Shown here: piece by piece, positions 24,527 to 33,733 of the stretch
Position numbering within the stretch: position 1 is the first letter of the stretch
How the letters are laid out: every line of letters starts with the position of its first letter
DNA from: Micavibrio_B sp964633355
GTDB lineage: Bacteria > Pseudomonadota > Alphaproteobacteria > Micavibrionales > Micavibrionaceae
DNA: 39,506 nt
NCBI GenBank assembly: GCA_964633355.1
Contig: CAZWGO010000019.1
Coordinates: forward strand, 1 to 39,506
Direction: 5' to 3'
Made by a program: the position numbers and the translations under genes
The notes under the pieces: generated by a model
Told to the model about the DNA's origin: nothing
Databases searched by the model: none
What the model saw: the letters and a program-made list of their open reading frames with translations, nothing else

Positions 24527-25512
24527 CCGCCTGTATAACCGCCGATGATCGGCAATATCTCTCCTGTGATATAACTTGAGCATTGCGGCGACGCTAGAAA
24601 CACATACGCTGGCGCAATCTCTTCAGGCTGAGCCGGACGTTTCATTGGTGTTTTTGCGCCGAATTGCGCGACATCAGCCGCTTCTTTATCTGACGGGTTA
24701 AGCGGTGTCCAGACAGGCCCCGGTGCAACGGCATTTACACGAATACCTTTCGGGACAAGCTGTGTTGCCAGCGAGCGCGTGAATGCATGAATGCCGCCTT
24801 TGGTCATCGAATAATCGATCAAATCCTTATTACCCAATAAACCCGTTACGGAGCCTGTATTGATAATGGCTGATCCTGATTTCATATGTTCTATGGCGGC
24901 TTGCGCCATAAAGAAATAACCGTAGAGATTTGTTCTGAGTGTTTCGTCGAAATGCTCGGCTGTTAAATCCTTCAATTCTTTCGTGTGCACTTGAAAGGCC
25001 GCGTTGTTGACGAGGATGTCAAGCTTACCAAGTTGGACAACCGTTTCTTCTACCGCCTTCCTGCAATATTCCTGATGGGTTACATCACCAGGCAAGAGAA
25101 TACATTTGCGGCCTTCTGCCTCGACCAAACGCTTCGTTTCCTGTGCATCGATTTTTTCTTCATCGAGATAACCGAGCGCAACGTCCGCGCCTTCGCGCGC
25201 AAATAAAATTGCGACAGAACGACCAATTCCTGAATCTCCGCCGGTAATAAGAGCGACCTTGTCTAAAAGCTTATCGGAGCCTTTATAAAAAGGTGCGTCA
25301 TACATTGGCTGAGGATCGAGCTTCGCTTCAATTCCCGGTTTTAATTGATGCTGCTTCGGAAAAGGCGGAACAGGATAGACTCTTGCTCCCGCTTGCATAG
25401 GAGATTCATTTGTCTCAACCGACATTCTATCGGCTTCGGCAACCTGATCCTGAATGTCGCGCTGTTTTTCCGCTGTATAATCGGTATCTTTCTTAAATAA
25501 AACGCCGGACAT
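24523..25512 (-). CDS. SDR family oxidoreductase, YghA-like
   Basis: A 329-aa classical SDR with the roughly 80-residue N-terminal extension (PVPPFPKQHQLKPG at 47-60) seen in YghA-type enzymes. The cofactor motif TGGDSGIG is at 90-97, NNAA at 169-172 and the catalytic set S221, Y234, K238 (YSMTK). It probably reduces an aldehyde or ketone with NAD(P)H. It starts 2 nt after the DJ-1/PfpI gene and is third in a minus-strand run headed by gshA. This suggests a stress or carbonyl-detoxification role; that is inference from context only. Confidence 0.9.
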   Translation of the reverse strand: MSGVLFKKDTDYTAEKQRDIQDQVAEADRMSVETNESPMQAGARVYPVPPFPKQHQLKPGIEAKLDPQPMYDAPFYKGSDKLLDKVALITGGDSGIGRSVAILFAREGADVALGYLDEEKIDAQETKRLVEAEGRKCILLPGDVTHQEYCRKAVEETVVQLGKLDILVNNAAFQVHTKELKDLTAEHFDETLRTNLYGYFFMAQAAIEHMKSGSAIINTGSVTGLLGNKDLIDYSMTKGGIHAFTRSLATQLVPKGIRVNAVAPGPVWTPLNPSDKEAADVAQFGAKTPMKRPAQPEEIAPAYVFLASPQCSSYITGEILPIIGGYTGG

Positions 25513-25514
25513 AA

Positions 25515-26078
25515 TTAAGCTGCCTTTCTATCGTGCTTGCCTTCGCAAAACTCTTCAATAGCCTTCCGGCAGAAGGCATCTAGATCGTCCGGTTTACGGC
25601 TGGTAACTAAACCCTGATCAACCTGAACCTCTTTATCAGCCCAAGTGCCCCCGGCATTGACTATATCCGTTTTCAGGCTTGGCCATGATGTGACAGTCCG
25701 GCCTTTCAGCACATCGGCCTCAACTAACATCCACGGCCCGTGACAAATAGCGGCAACAGGCTTTGATTGAGCAAAAAAATCTTTAACGAAATTCACAGCA
25801 TCTTTATCAGTACGAAGCGTGTCAGGATTGGCAACGCCGCCGGGCAAAACTAAGCCATCATAATCTGATGCGCTGACAGATGAGATAATTTTATCAACCG
25901 GAAATTTGTCGACTTTCTCATCATGGTTCATACCTTGAATCTCTCCTGATTTAAGAGAAATAAGCTCCACAGTTGCACCGGCGGTTTTAATGTCCTGCCA
26001 AGGACGGGTCAGCTCAATTTGCTCAAAACCATCTGTTGCCAAAAATGCGATTTTCTTTCCATTTAACTTGCCAGTCAT
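25515..26078 (-). CDS. DJ-1/PfpI family glutamine-amidotransferase-like protein (YhbO type)
   Basis: A 187-aa single-domain protein. The nucleophile elbow AICHGPWML (110-118) contains Cys112 and His113, and the acidic partner lies in DGFEQIEL (16-23). These are the DJ-1/PfpI features shared with YhbO and PfpI, described variously as protease, chaperone or glyoxalase-like. ATG 26078 has AAGGA eight bases upstream. The in-frame TTG at 26084 is too close to that site. It follows gshA by 57 nt and precedes the SDR by 2 nt on the same strand. Confidence 0.9.
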   Translation of the reverse strand: MTGKLNGKKIAFLATDGFEQIELTRPWQDIKTAGATVELISLKSGEIQGMNHDEKVDKFPVDKIISSVSASDYDGLVLPGGVANPDTLRTDKDAVNFVKDFFAQSKPVAAICHGPWMLVEADVLKGRTVTSWPSLKTDIVNAGGTWADKEVQVDQGLVTSRKPDDLDAFCRKAIEEFCEGKHDRKAA

Positions 26079-26135
26079 TATCAAATCCTTTCATGAATTC
26101 AGATATGTCCAACAGATGAAGTAGTTGATTGTTCC

Positions 26136-27395
26136 CTAGGTTAACTTTTCAATAAAATGCTGCAAATCCAAAGCGGATGATGGTTCATAGAATTTCAGGC
26201 ATTTTTCAGCAATTTCCAGAGTTTTTCTGGCCAAATTACGCAAATCGCTAGGATCATTAATTTTAGTATCAAGGCCATATCTGGGCACATCATTTCGAAT
26301 ACGCACATGCTCATGAGGTGCAATATTCTCAATGAGGGAGGCCGCTTCGTTTAGCGCTTGATCGTTGTATAAGATACCTGTCCAAAAAGCAGTCATGGCA
26401 TAAACAAGAGGCGGCGGCGCGCTGTCAGGGCCACGAAATTCAAGATAGGTCTTTAAGCGAACTTCAGGAAATAAGGTTGTCAGGTGATCATGCCAATCAT
26501 CAATACTCGGAAAATCTCCCTCATGACCTTTGAGTTCACCCTTCATAAAATCACGAAAAGATTGCCCCGCGACATTGACGTGATGTCCGCCGCGCATAAT
26601 GAAATACATGGGAACATCCAGTGCATAATCGACATAGCGCGCGAAACTCATTTCATCGGTAAAAATAAACTCCGGCACGCCGCAGCGGTCCGGATCGGTT
26701 TCCGTCCAGATAAAAGAACGATAGGTTTTGTATCCACTATCTTTTCCTTCGACTTGGGATGAATTCGCCATGAGGGCAGTGACGATCGGCTGCAAGGCAA
26801 GGCCCACACGATATTTTTTGATCATATCGGCTTCGCTCTCGAAGTCCATATTGATTTGCGTACCGCAAGTCCGGATCATCATATCAACACCGTGCCGGCT
26901 TTTTGAGGACATATACGGGCCCATAATTTTATAGCGTTCTTTGGGCATCCAGTGAACCTGATCCCGCGACCAGTCAGGATGAAACCCTTTTGCCATGATC
27001 CCGAGCCCAAGTTTCTCTGCGATCAAATTTAGTTCGGCATAATATTTATCCGCTTCATCCTTCACGGCCTGCAAAGTTTTATACGGCGCACCGGATAATT
27101 CGATCTGCCCGCCCGGCTCCAGCGTGATCGATGCCCCATCCCGGCGTAACTCGATCAGATTTCCGTTTTTCTCGATACCTTGCCAGCCATAATCAGCCGC
27201 GAAGTTCTCCAGGACCTGCCTGATACCAGGGTTTGCGTCATAGGGAAGCGACTTCCCGCTATCCTTCCGGAATAAAAACTGTTCATGCTCGATGCCGATC
27301 TTCCATTGCTCGCGCGGTTTGCAACCGCTCGCCATATCATTGACAAGATCGTCATATGTCAGCATTCTTTGTGAAGAGTTTGGAGAGCCCGCCAT
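26136..27395 (-). CDS. gshA: Glutamate-cysteine ligase, plant/alphaproteobacterial type
   Basis: A 419-aa GCS2-family ligase making gamma-glutamylcysteine from glutamate, cysteine and ATP, the first step of glutathione synthesis. Metal/ATP-site acidic residues are in IGIEHEQF (33-40; E36, E38). LEPGGQIELSG (92-102) and the MMIRTCGTQINMDF block (172-185) are characteristic. Family members are usually about 450 aa, so this one is somewhat short at the N-terminus. The ATG at 27395-27393 directly abuts the ATG of gshB on the other strand. Its ribosome-binding site (GGAAGGTG) lies inside the gshB coding sequence. No promoter can lie between the two genes. Confidence 0.92.
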   Translation of the reverse strand: MAGSPNSSQRMLTYDDLVNDMASGCKPREQWKIGIEHEQFLFRKDSGKSLPYDANPGIRQVLENFAADYGWQGIEKNGNLIELRRDGASITLEPGGQIELSGAPYKTLQAVKDEADKYYAELNLIAEKLGLGIMAKGFHPDWSRDQVHWMPKERYKIMGPYMSSKSRHGVDMMIRTCGTQINMDFESEADMIKKYRVGLALQPIVTALMANSSQVEGKDSGYKTYRSFIWTETDPDRCGVPEFIFTDEMSFARYVDYALDVPMYFIMRGGHHVNVAGQSFRDFMKGELKGHEGDFPSIDDWHDHLTTLFPEVRLKTYLEFRGPDSAPPPLVYAMTAFWTGILYNDQALNEAASLIENIAPHEHVRIRNDVPRYGLDTKINDPSDLRNLARKTLEIAEKCLKFYEPSSALDLQHFIEKLT

Positions 27396-28343
27396 ATGTC
27401 ACCTTCCATCGCCTTTGTGATCGATAAGATCGAGTCTATCAAACCGTACAAAGACAGTACAGTCGCAATGATGAAAGCCGCCCAAGACCGCGGCGTGGAT
27501 TTATTCTATCTGACCATTGATGATTTATTTATCGAAGAAAGCGCCGCAAAAGCTATTTGCCAAAGACTGACTTTGACTGACGATAAAAAAGACTGGTATA
27601 GCCTTGAGAGTCCTGAAACCCATGCACTTAAAGATTTTACAGCTGTTTTGATGCGCAAAGACCCGCCGGTCGATAAACGCTTTATCCATGCTTGTTATAT
27701 GCTGGAGCATGCGGTTCGCGACGGCGCACATGTTTTGAACAATCCGGCGTCGCTTATTGCTCTCAACGAAAAACTCTACGCCGGTTTTTTCCCCGATCTA
27801 TGTCCCGCTACGACCATCTCAAGTGATTTGAATGTTCTGAAAAGTTTTTTGGAAACTCATGAAAAAATCATTATCAAGCCATTGGATGCCATGGGCGGCC
27901 ATGGCGTTTTTATGGTCGATATGAATGATGTCAATTTCGAAGTAATCTGGGAGCTGCATACACTGCGCGGGACGTATCCTGTAATTGCACAGGAATTCAT
28001 CCCCGAAATTACGCAAGGCGATAAGCGCGTTATCGTCATCAACGGCAAAGCGTTCGGCTATGTTTTAGTGCGCAATCCAAAAGAGGGCAGTATTCGCGGC
28101 AATATGGCAGCTGGCGGCACGACGGTCGTTCGTCCAATCAATGAAACCGAACAGAAAATATGCGATATTGTCGGGCCAAGCCTCGTCAAAAACGGAATCT
28201 TGTTTGCCGGTCTTGATATTATAGGCGACAAGCTGATTGAGATTAATATCACCAGCCCGACGGGTTTACAGGAAATATCCGCTGCCTGCGGCGTAGATCT
28301 GGGCGATCTGCTCATTAAAGAAATTCTTGCTTACGGCAAGTGA
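27396..28343 (+). CDS. gshB: Glutathione synthetase
   Basis: A 315-aa ATP-grasp ligase that adds glycine to gamma-glutamylcysteine. The N-terminus IAFVIDKIESIKPYKDST (5-22) aligns by eye with E. coli GshB (GIVMDPIANINIKKDSS). The glycine-rich ATP loop KPLDAMGGHG is at 161-170, QEFIPEITQGDKRVIVINGK at 199-218 and the metal site EINITSPTG at 282-290. GGAGAG lies eight bases before ATG 27396, inside gshA. The gene is divergent from gshA with no intergenic base. Its 3' end overlaps ung by 13 nt. Confidence 0.97.
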   Translation: MSPSIAFVIDKIESIKPYKDSTVAMMKAAQDRGVDLFYLTIDDLFIEESAAKAICQRLTLTDDKKDWYSLESPETHALKDFTAVLMRKDPPVDKRFIHACYMLEHAVRDGAHVLNNPASLIALNEKLYAGFFPDLCPATTISSDLNVLKSFLETHEKIIIKPLDAMGGHGVFMVDMNDVNFEVIWELHTLRGTYPVIAQEFIPEITQGDKRVIVINGKAFGYVLVRNPKEGSIRGNMAAGGTTVVRPINETEQKICDIVGPSLVKNGILFAGLDIIGDKLIEINITSPTGLQEISAACGVDLGDLLIKEILAYGK

Positions 28344-29020
28344 GTCCAGTCAATTATTTGGCGCCCATGTTTTTCTAGATATTCATTCGCTTTTTTGAAA
28401 TGACCGCAACCTAGAAATCCGCGATGCGCCGATAGTGGGGATGGATGCGGACCTCCCAGAACCAGATGCTTCTTTCGGTCGATGATAGTGCCTTTTTTCT
28501 GCGCATAAGCACCCCAAAGAATAAAAACGGCATGGTCTAGCTCATGATTGATGGCACCGATAACGGCATCTGTAAACTGCTCCCAACCTTTTTTCTGGTG
28601 AGAGCCGGCTCTGGCCATTTCCACGGTAAGCGTTGCATTGAGTAATAAAACGCCTTGCTGCGCCCAGCCTGTCAAATCCCCGTGTTTTGGCATTTTGACA
28701 TCATATTCGCTTTCAATTTCCTTATAGATGTTCTTAAGGCTCGGCGGAATGGCTATGCCTTTGCGAACAGAGAAAGAAAGGCCGTGCGCCTGACCTTCAC
28801 CGTGATAGGGATCCTGTCCAATAATAACGACGCGGACATTGTTAAAATCCGTCGTATTTAAGGCATTAAAAATCTCATCCTCTTTGGGAAAAATAACCCT
28901 TCCCTGATCTTTTTGGTTTTGAAGAAAAGCTCTTAAATTTTCCATGTAAGGCTTGTCGAATTCGCTTTCCAGCCGCGACAACCATGTTTTTTCCAGTTTT
29001 ATCGAATTTGATGCCTTCAT
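28331..29020 (-). CDS. ung: Uracil-DNA glycosylase, family 1
   Basis: A 229-aa enzyme, exactly the length of E. coli Ung. Motif A is GQDPYHG (68-74, catalytic Asp70), and the minor-groove loop motif HPSPLSAHRGF starts at His192. It removes uracil from DNA in base-excision repair. ATG 29020 is preferred; an in-frame ATG at 29065 would leave only 3 nt to the divergent small gene and has no ribosome-binding site. It overlaps the 3' end of gshB by 13 nt, tail to tail. Confidence 0.95.
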   Translation of the reverse strand: MKASNSIKLEKTWLSRLESEFDKPYMENLRAFLQNQKDQGRVIFPKEDEIFNALNTTDFNNVRVVIIGQDPYHGEGQAHGLSFSVRKGIAIPPSLKNIYKEIESEYDVKMPKHGDLTGWAQQGVLLLNATLTVEMARAGSHQKKGWEQFTDAVIGAINHELDHAVFILWGAYAQKKGTIIDRKKHLVLGGPHPSPLSAHRGFLGCGHFKKANEYLEKHGRQIIDWTHLP

Positions 29021-29068
29021 ATTCTTTTTTAATTTTGTTATATGGTTGTTATCAATAAGGATCATATT

Positions 29069-29299
29069 ATGAGCGCATCAACAGTAGAACAGGCTTTGGA
29101 AAATATCTATGCCTCCCTTCACAATAATAATGAAGGGCTGGACGAGTATATCGCGCAGTTAAAAGAAACTTTGGCTCCGGCCAAAGAAGTGACGATCGAT
29201 GCGGCAAAAATTCCGGTACCGAACCGCGAAGGCCGCAAAACTATGCAAGCCTATTTCAAAAAACGCGGCATCGTCATCGACTTTAAAAAACCGGCTTAA
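29069..29299 (+). CDS. Small hypothetical protein, 76 aa
   Basis: I do not recognise this protein. It has an acidic N-terminal half (VEQALENIYASLHNNNEG) that is probably helical and a basic C-terminus (GRKTMQAYFKKRGIVIDFKK). It has no signal peptide, transmembrane helix or cysteine. AAGGAT lies eight bases before ATG 29069, which favours it over the in-frame ATG at 29042. It is divergent from ung across 48 nt and shares a TTAA double stop with ispE. Clear start, site and codon use make it a likely real gene. Confidence 0.7.
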   Translation: MSASTVEQALENIYASLHNNNEGLDEYIAQLKETLAPAKEVTIDAAKIPVPNREGRKTMQAYFKKRGIVIDFKKPA

Positions 29300-30162
29300 T
29301 TCACGGCTGCTCGGCATGGTTGAACCCACCAATTCGGCTGGCTGGATCTAATATTCTTGGCCGCGGTGTCCAGATCTTCCTGATTTTTGAAAATACCGAA
29401 AACAGTGGAGCCGCTGCCGCTCATACGAACAAAAAGACAGTTTTCTTCTCGTTTTAGAACATTAAGGGCATCATTTATAATGGGAAAAAGCTCTGTTGCG
29501 GATAATTCCAGGTCATTGCGCGTTTGACTGGTCAGGTCGTCGATCAATGTTTCTGTATTATTGTAGGATGATTTCAGGTTGGCGTTACCAGAGAATGCGC
29601 TGCTACGGTTTTTGAAGACATCCGGCGTCGGCGTTTTTTGTCCCGGCCAGATGAGCAAGGCAAAAAGCTCTTGCAGTTCAGGTGCCGGAAGAAGTATATC
29701 GCCAGTACCTTGCATGATCACAGATTTCGATTCCAAACAAACCGGAACGTCGCTGCCGATATTTAGCGCGATATCATGAAGTTTTTTCTCCGGCACTGAA
29801 ACCGACCAAAATTCTTGCAGGGCGCGTAAAGTAGCTGCTGCATCTGCGGATCCGCCGCCGATGCCGGCACCCGATGGCAGGTTTTTTATAAGAGTTATTT
29901 TGACGTTTAAGTCTTTGCCGGTTGCCGCCGCCCATAAATACGCTGCTTTAACGACAGTATTTTCCGATATGTCATCATTGGAAAGTTGGGAAGAAAACGG
30001 ACCTTCGATAGTAAATTCAAATCTATCTGCTGCCTCGAGAATAAGTTCATCGCCGGTATCGGCAAAGCAAACGAGGGAATCCAGTAAATGATAACCATCC
30101 TGGCGCTTGCCGGTTACATGCAGGAAGAGATTGAGCTTGGCCGGGGCGAAAACGCGCAACAT
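29296..30162 (-). CDS. ispE: 4-diphosphocytidyl-2-C-methyl-D-erythritol kinase
   Basis: A 288-aa GHMP kinase of the MEP isoprenoid pathway. It phosphorylates CDP-methylerythritol at the 2-OH. PAKLNLFLHVTGKRQDGYH (7-25) carries the catalytic Lys9, and the ATP loop PSGAGIGGGSADAAA (96-110) carries Asp107. VRMSGSGSTVFGIF near the C-terminus is GHMP motif 3. It begins 1 nt after the TPR lipoprotein stop, so the two are co-transcribed. This coupling of ispE with a TPR protein is common in alphaproteobacteria. Confidence 0.96.
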   Translation of the reverse strand: MLRVFAPAKLNLFLHVTGKRQDGYHLLDSLVCFADTGDELILEAADRFEFTIEGPFSSQLSNDDISENTVVKAAYLWAAATGKDLNVKITLIKNLPSGAGIGGGSADAAATLRALQEFWSVSVPEKKLHDIALNIGSDVPVCLESKSVIMQGTGDILLPAPELQELFALLIWPGQKTPTPDVFKNRSSAFSGNANLKSSYNNTETLIDDLTSQTRNDLELSATELFPIINDALNVLKREENCLFVRMSGSGSTVFGIFKNQEDLDTAAKNIRSSQPNWWVQPCRAAVN

Positions 30163-30163
30163 G

Positions 30164-31930
30164 CTATTCGGCAGTCAGGAATTTGCTGCCATTGGCCTGA
30201 TCCTGCGAAGGGGAGGGCGTTTTATTTAATACAAGGCCGTTTTCAATTTTTTCATTCAGGCTTTTGTTCAAATCAGCATCTGGTTTGAAGCTGAGCGCAC
30301 GTCTCCATTGGAAGCGCGCCTCGTTGCGGCGTCCAACCTGCCAGTAGGCATCGCCAAGATGGTCGTTGATTGTTGGATCATAGGGCGAAAGCTCGATAGC
30401 GCGTTCAAGCGCATCTGCGGCTTGTTTATATTTGCCTTGTTTGTAATAGGCCCAGCCGAGGGAATCGACGATATAGCCGTCATCGGGGCGCAGGCGAACC
30501 GCTTTTTCGATCATGCGTGTTGCCTCATCGAGATTGATGCCCTGATCGGTCCAGCTGTAACCTAGATAATTCAGAATGTAAGGGTGGTCAGGCTCGAGCG
30601 CGAGGGCTGATTTTAAATCTTTTTCCGCAGCCTTCCAGTTTTTCAAACGTTCATTGGCAATCCCGCGCGCGTAGAGCAGGTTCCAATGTTTAACAGTGAT
30701 ATTATCGCCGAGAAGAGCGAAGGCTTTATTATACTCGTTCAACGCCAGATTGAATTTTTCCTGCTCGCGATAAATATCGCCGATTTGTATTTGAGCTTCG
30801 ATGTCCTTGGTTTTATCGACGACATTTTTTAGCATTTGAATGGCTTGATCGGGCTTGCCCGCTTCTTCAAGCAATTCAGCAATCTGGCGCTGAATTTTAA
30901 TGGCCATTTGTGGATTGTTCGATATATCGATCTGATTGAAAAGATTGATCGCTTCATCATATCGTTTGAATTGCGCCGCCATGTGGGCGATCAAGATACG
31001 CGAGTCGTTCTCCCCGCTGTTTAGATAAAGGGACATCTGCGCGAACAATCGCGCGCTATCCGGATAATCCTGGTACAAAACGGTCGCCATATCGAAAAGG
31101 GCGCGGGCCATGCCTTCAATCGGGGTATCGATTTTATCGACAGCGTCTGATAATTGCACACGCTCGCTTTCCGGTACGCCGCGCAAGACATCCTTGGCCT
31201 GTGTGTTCAAGCCGTGACGCTCGAAAATATCAGAAATCTGGTGCAGGCTTTTGGTGGACAAGCCAAGACTTGAATAGTCGCGCATGGCCAGATTTTTTAA
31301 AGCCGCTTTATCGTCCAGAAAATCGGCAATCAAGATCGCATGATAGAAATGAACGACATTCTTGTTAAGCTGGGCGATATCGAGTTTTTTATTTCCCGCC
31401 GAAGCCCATGCTTTTAGAAGCGGTTTGACGAATTCACTAATTCCGTCATCGGGAATTTTTTGTACGTCTGTCAATACTTGCGCGTAATTTCCGCTCTTTA
31501 AGGTTTCAATGGCCAGAAACAACCTTGGCAGAGAGCCGGTTTCGCCGGATTTTAGAGTGGCACGGGCGAGGTCCATGGCTTCTGGATAACGACCGGCTCC
31601 CATGGCAAGGGCCATGGCACGGCGCTCAAGATCCATATTGCCTGGATTGTTGCTCAAGACTTCGCTGAAATACTTGCTGGCCGTTTCCCAATCGAAATTG
31701 CTTTGTGCAAAACGTCCGGCGAGATAGCTGCCGGTCGGGCTGCGCATCGTATATTGCGCTTCTAGCATGGCCAGTTCTTCAGGTGTCAATTCCGGTGTCA
31801 GGTATTTTTCCGGCACTTTGCCGGTAACCCACGCTTTTAAAGCGTCATACCAATGAATATTGGCGTGCCTGTCATCACATGCGGTCAATACCAATGCAGT
31901 TGTTGTCAAAAGAAGCAGGGTGCGTTTCAT
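30164..31930 (-). CDS. TPR-repeat lipoprotein
   Basis: A 588-aa protein. The lipobox LTAC gives an acylated Cys18 after a short hydrophobic signal (MKRTLLLLTTTALVLTACDD). It holds a series of TPR units, clearest at about 50-100 and from 370 to 560 (for example the KNWKAAEKDLKSALALEPDH segment and the KQAADALERAIELSPYDPTI segment). TPR arrays bind partner proteins, so it is likely a periplasmic scaffold anchored to a membrane. It lies directly upstream of ispE on the same strand. The Asp residues at +2 and +3 after the cysteine could favour inner-membrane retention by the E. coli rule; that is tentative for this group. Confidence 0.9.
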   Translation of the reverse strand: MKRTLLLLTTTALVLTACDDRHANIHWYDALKAWVTGKVPEKYLTPELTPEELAMLEAQYTMRSPTGSYLAGRFAQSNFDWETASKYFSEVLSNNPGNMDLERRAMALAMGAGRYPEAMDLARATLKSGETGSLPRLFLAIETLKSGNYAQVLTDVQKIPDDGISEFVKPLLKAWASAGNKKLDIAQLNKNVVHFYHAILIADFLDDKAALKNLAMRDYSSLGLSTKSLHQISDIFERHGLNTQAKDVLRGVPESERVQLSDAVDKIDTPIEGMARALFDMATVLYQDYPDSARLFAQMSLYLNSGENDSRILIAHMAAQFKRYDEAINLFNQIDISNNPQMAIKIQRQIAELLEEAGKPDQAIQMLKNVVDKTKDIEAQIQIGDIYREQEKFNLALNEYNKAFALLGDNITVKHWNLLYARGIANERLKNWKAAEKDLKSALALEPDHPYILNYLGYSWTDQGINLDEATRMIEKAVRLRPDDGYIVDSLGWAYYKQGKYKQAADALERAIELSPYDPTINDHLGDAYWQVGRRNEARFQWRRALSFKPDADLNKSLNEKIENGLVLNKTPSPSQDQANGSKFLTAE

Positions 31931-31984
31931 GGGAGCCAGTCTATCTTAAAAATACATAGCCTTATATAGGGCAATTATTGGAAA

Positions 31985-33604
31985 TTACATTCCTGTATAA
32001 TTCGGGCCATCGCCCCCTTGTGGTACGACCCAGTCGATATTCTGGCTCGGGTCCTTGATATCGCAGGTTTTGCAATGCACGCAGTTTTGCGCGTTGATCT
32101 GGAAACGTTTCGAACCATCGGCTTCACTTACGACCTCATAGACACCTGCCGGACAATATCTTTGGGCAGGTTCCGCCCAAACGGGCAAATTGATATTGAT
32201 CGGAATAGACGGATCGCGAAGCTTTAAATGACATGGCTGGTCTTCTGCGTGATTGGTATTCGATATATAGACGCTCGACAGCCGGTCGAAAGTCAGTTTG
32301 CCGTCGGCTTTCGGGTAATCGATAGGTTTGGAATCTTCGGCTTCCTTAAGCTGCGCATAATCGGCATGGTTTTTGAATGTGATCGGAATGCGCCATCCGC
32401 CGATCGTCTGGATCGCGGCATTGATCAGGCCTACCCATAAACCTTTATGAAAGCCCGGCTTGATATTGCGGACTTTATAAAGTTCTTCATGTAGCCAGCT
32501 TGATTTATATTTCTCGGTATAGGAGGTGCATTCTTTTGCTTCGATCTGTTCGGCTAGGGCTTCGGCGGCCAGCATGCCTGATTTCATCGCCGCGTGATTG
32601 CCTTTGATTTTCGGCACGTTCAAAAAGCCGGCCGTATCGCCGATTAAAAGCCCGCCGGGGAAAGTGAGTTTCGGCAAAGACTGGAAACCGCCCGCGGCCA
32701 AAGCGCGTGCGCCATAGGAAATTCGTTTTCCATTCTCTAAAATATTGCGGAAATAAGAATGGGTTTTGAAACGCTGCATTTCCTCAAATGGCGAAAGATA
32801 GGGGTTCTGGTAATCAAGACCGACGACATAGCCGATGTAAACCAGATTATTTTCAGCATGGTACATAAATGAGCCGCCATAGGTTTCGGAACCGAGTGGC
32901 CAGCCGATCGTATGGACACATAAACCCTGACTATGTTTGTCTGCCGGAATTTCCCAGATCTCTTTGACGCCGAGACTATAGGTCTGCGGGTCGGACTCTT
33001 TGCGTAAGTCGAATTTCTTGATGAGTTGCTTGGTCAGCGAACCATGACAGCCTTCGGCGAAAACTGTATGCTTTGCATGGAGTTCTAGGCCTGGCTGGAA
33101 GGAATCGGTGCGGTTGCCGTGTTTGTCGATACCCATATCGCCTGTCGCCACGCCTCTGACCGCGCCGTCTTCGTGATAAAGAATTTCGGCGGCCGCAAAG
33201 CCGGGGTAAATTTCGACGCCGAGGGCCTCGGCCTGGGAAGCAAGCCATTTGGCGAAACTGCCAAGCGAGATAATATAATTACCATGATTGTTCATCTGCG
33301 GCGGAGTCATCAGGCGAAATGCTTTATCCTTGGTGAGGAAAAGGAATTTGTCATCCTTGGCTTCGCAAGAAAGCGGGGCGCCGAGATTTTTCCAGTCAGG
33401 GATAAGTTCGTTCAAGGCGCGGGGCTCAAAGACGGCGCCGGAGAGGAGATGAGCCCCGACCTCACCGCCTTTTTCAAGAACGCAGACGGTCATGTCAGGA
33501 TTAAGCTGTTTCAAGCGGATCGCACAGGCAAGTCCTGAAGGTCCGGCACCGACGATCACAACATCGTAAGCCATATTATCGCGGTCTGTTCTGGGTTCTG
33601 TCAT
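31985..33604 (-). CDS. Electron transfer flavoprotein-ubiquinone oxidoreductase
   Basis: A 539-aa ETF-QO that passes electrons from ETF to ubiquinone at the inner membrane, linking fatty-acid and amino-acid oxidation to respiration. The FAD motif GAGPSG is at 19-24. The C-terminal ferredoxin-like domain has Cys484 and CVHCKTC (508, 511, 514), matching the 4Fe-4S ligand spacing of mammalian ETF-QO. The end PQGGDGPNYTGM is also typical. AGGA lies upstream of the ATG. The TPR lipoprotein and ispE follow on the same strand after a 54-nt gap. Confidence 0.97.
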   Translation of the reverse strand: MTEPRTDRDNMAYDVVIVGAGPSGLACAIRLKQLNPDMTVCVLEKGGEVGAHLLSGAVFEPRALNELIPDWKNLGAPLSCEAKDDKFLFLTKDKAFRLMTPPQMNNHGNYIISLGSFAKWLASQAEALGVEIYPGFAAAEILYHEDGAVRGVATGDMGIDKHGNRTDSFQPGLELHAKHTVFAEGCHGSLTKQLIKKFDLRKESDPQTYSLGVKEIWEIPADKHSQGLCVHTIGWPLGSETYGGSFMYHAENNLVYIGYVVGLDYQNPYLSPFEEMQRFKTHSYFRNILENGKRISYGARALAAGGFQSLPKLTFPGGLLIGDTAGFLNVPKIKGNHAAMKSGMLAAEALAEQIEAKECTSYTEKYKSSWLHEELYKVRNIKPGFHKGLWVGLINAAIQTIGGWRIPITFKNHADYAQLKEAEDSKPIDYPKADGKLTFDRLSSVYISNTNHAEDQPCHLKLRDPSIPININLPVWAEPAQRYCPAGVYEVVSEADGSKRFQINAQNCVHCKTCDIKDPSQNIDWVVPQGGDGPNYTGM

Positions 33605-33642
33605 TGAGGCATCCTGAAATCTAATTATGGAATAACTATAGA

Positions 33643-33672
33643 TTGTTTAAGGGTTTTGTCTTTGATTATACA
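33643..33672 (+). promoter_or_regulatory. Possible promoter for the family 4 uracil-DNA glycosylase
   Basis: TTGTTT (33643-33648) and TATACA (33667-33672) are spaced by 18 bp in the 129-nt divergent region between ETF-QO and the UDG gene. Each box matches consensus at four of six positions. This is only a candidate. Confidence 0.3.
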
Positions 33673-33733
33673 GTGTTTCCTATTAACAATAAGCCATTCA
33701 GGCTAAAAAGAAATAAAGATTAGGACCGGATTT

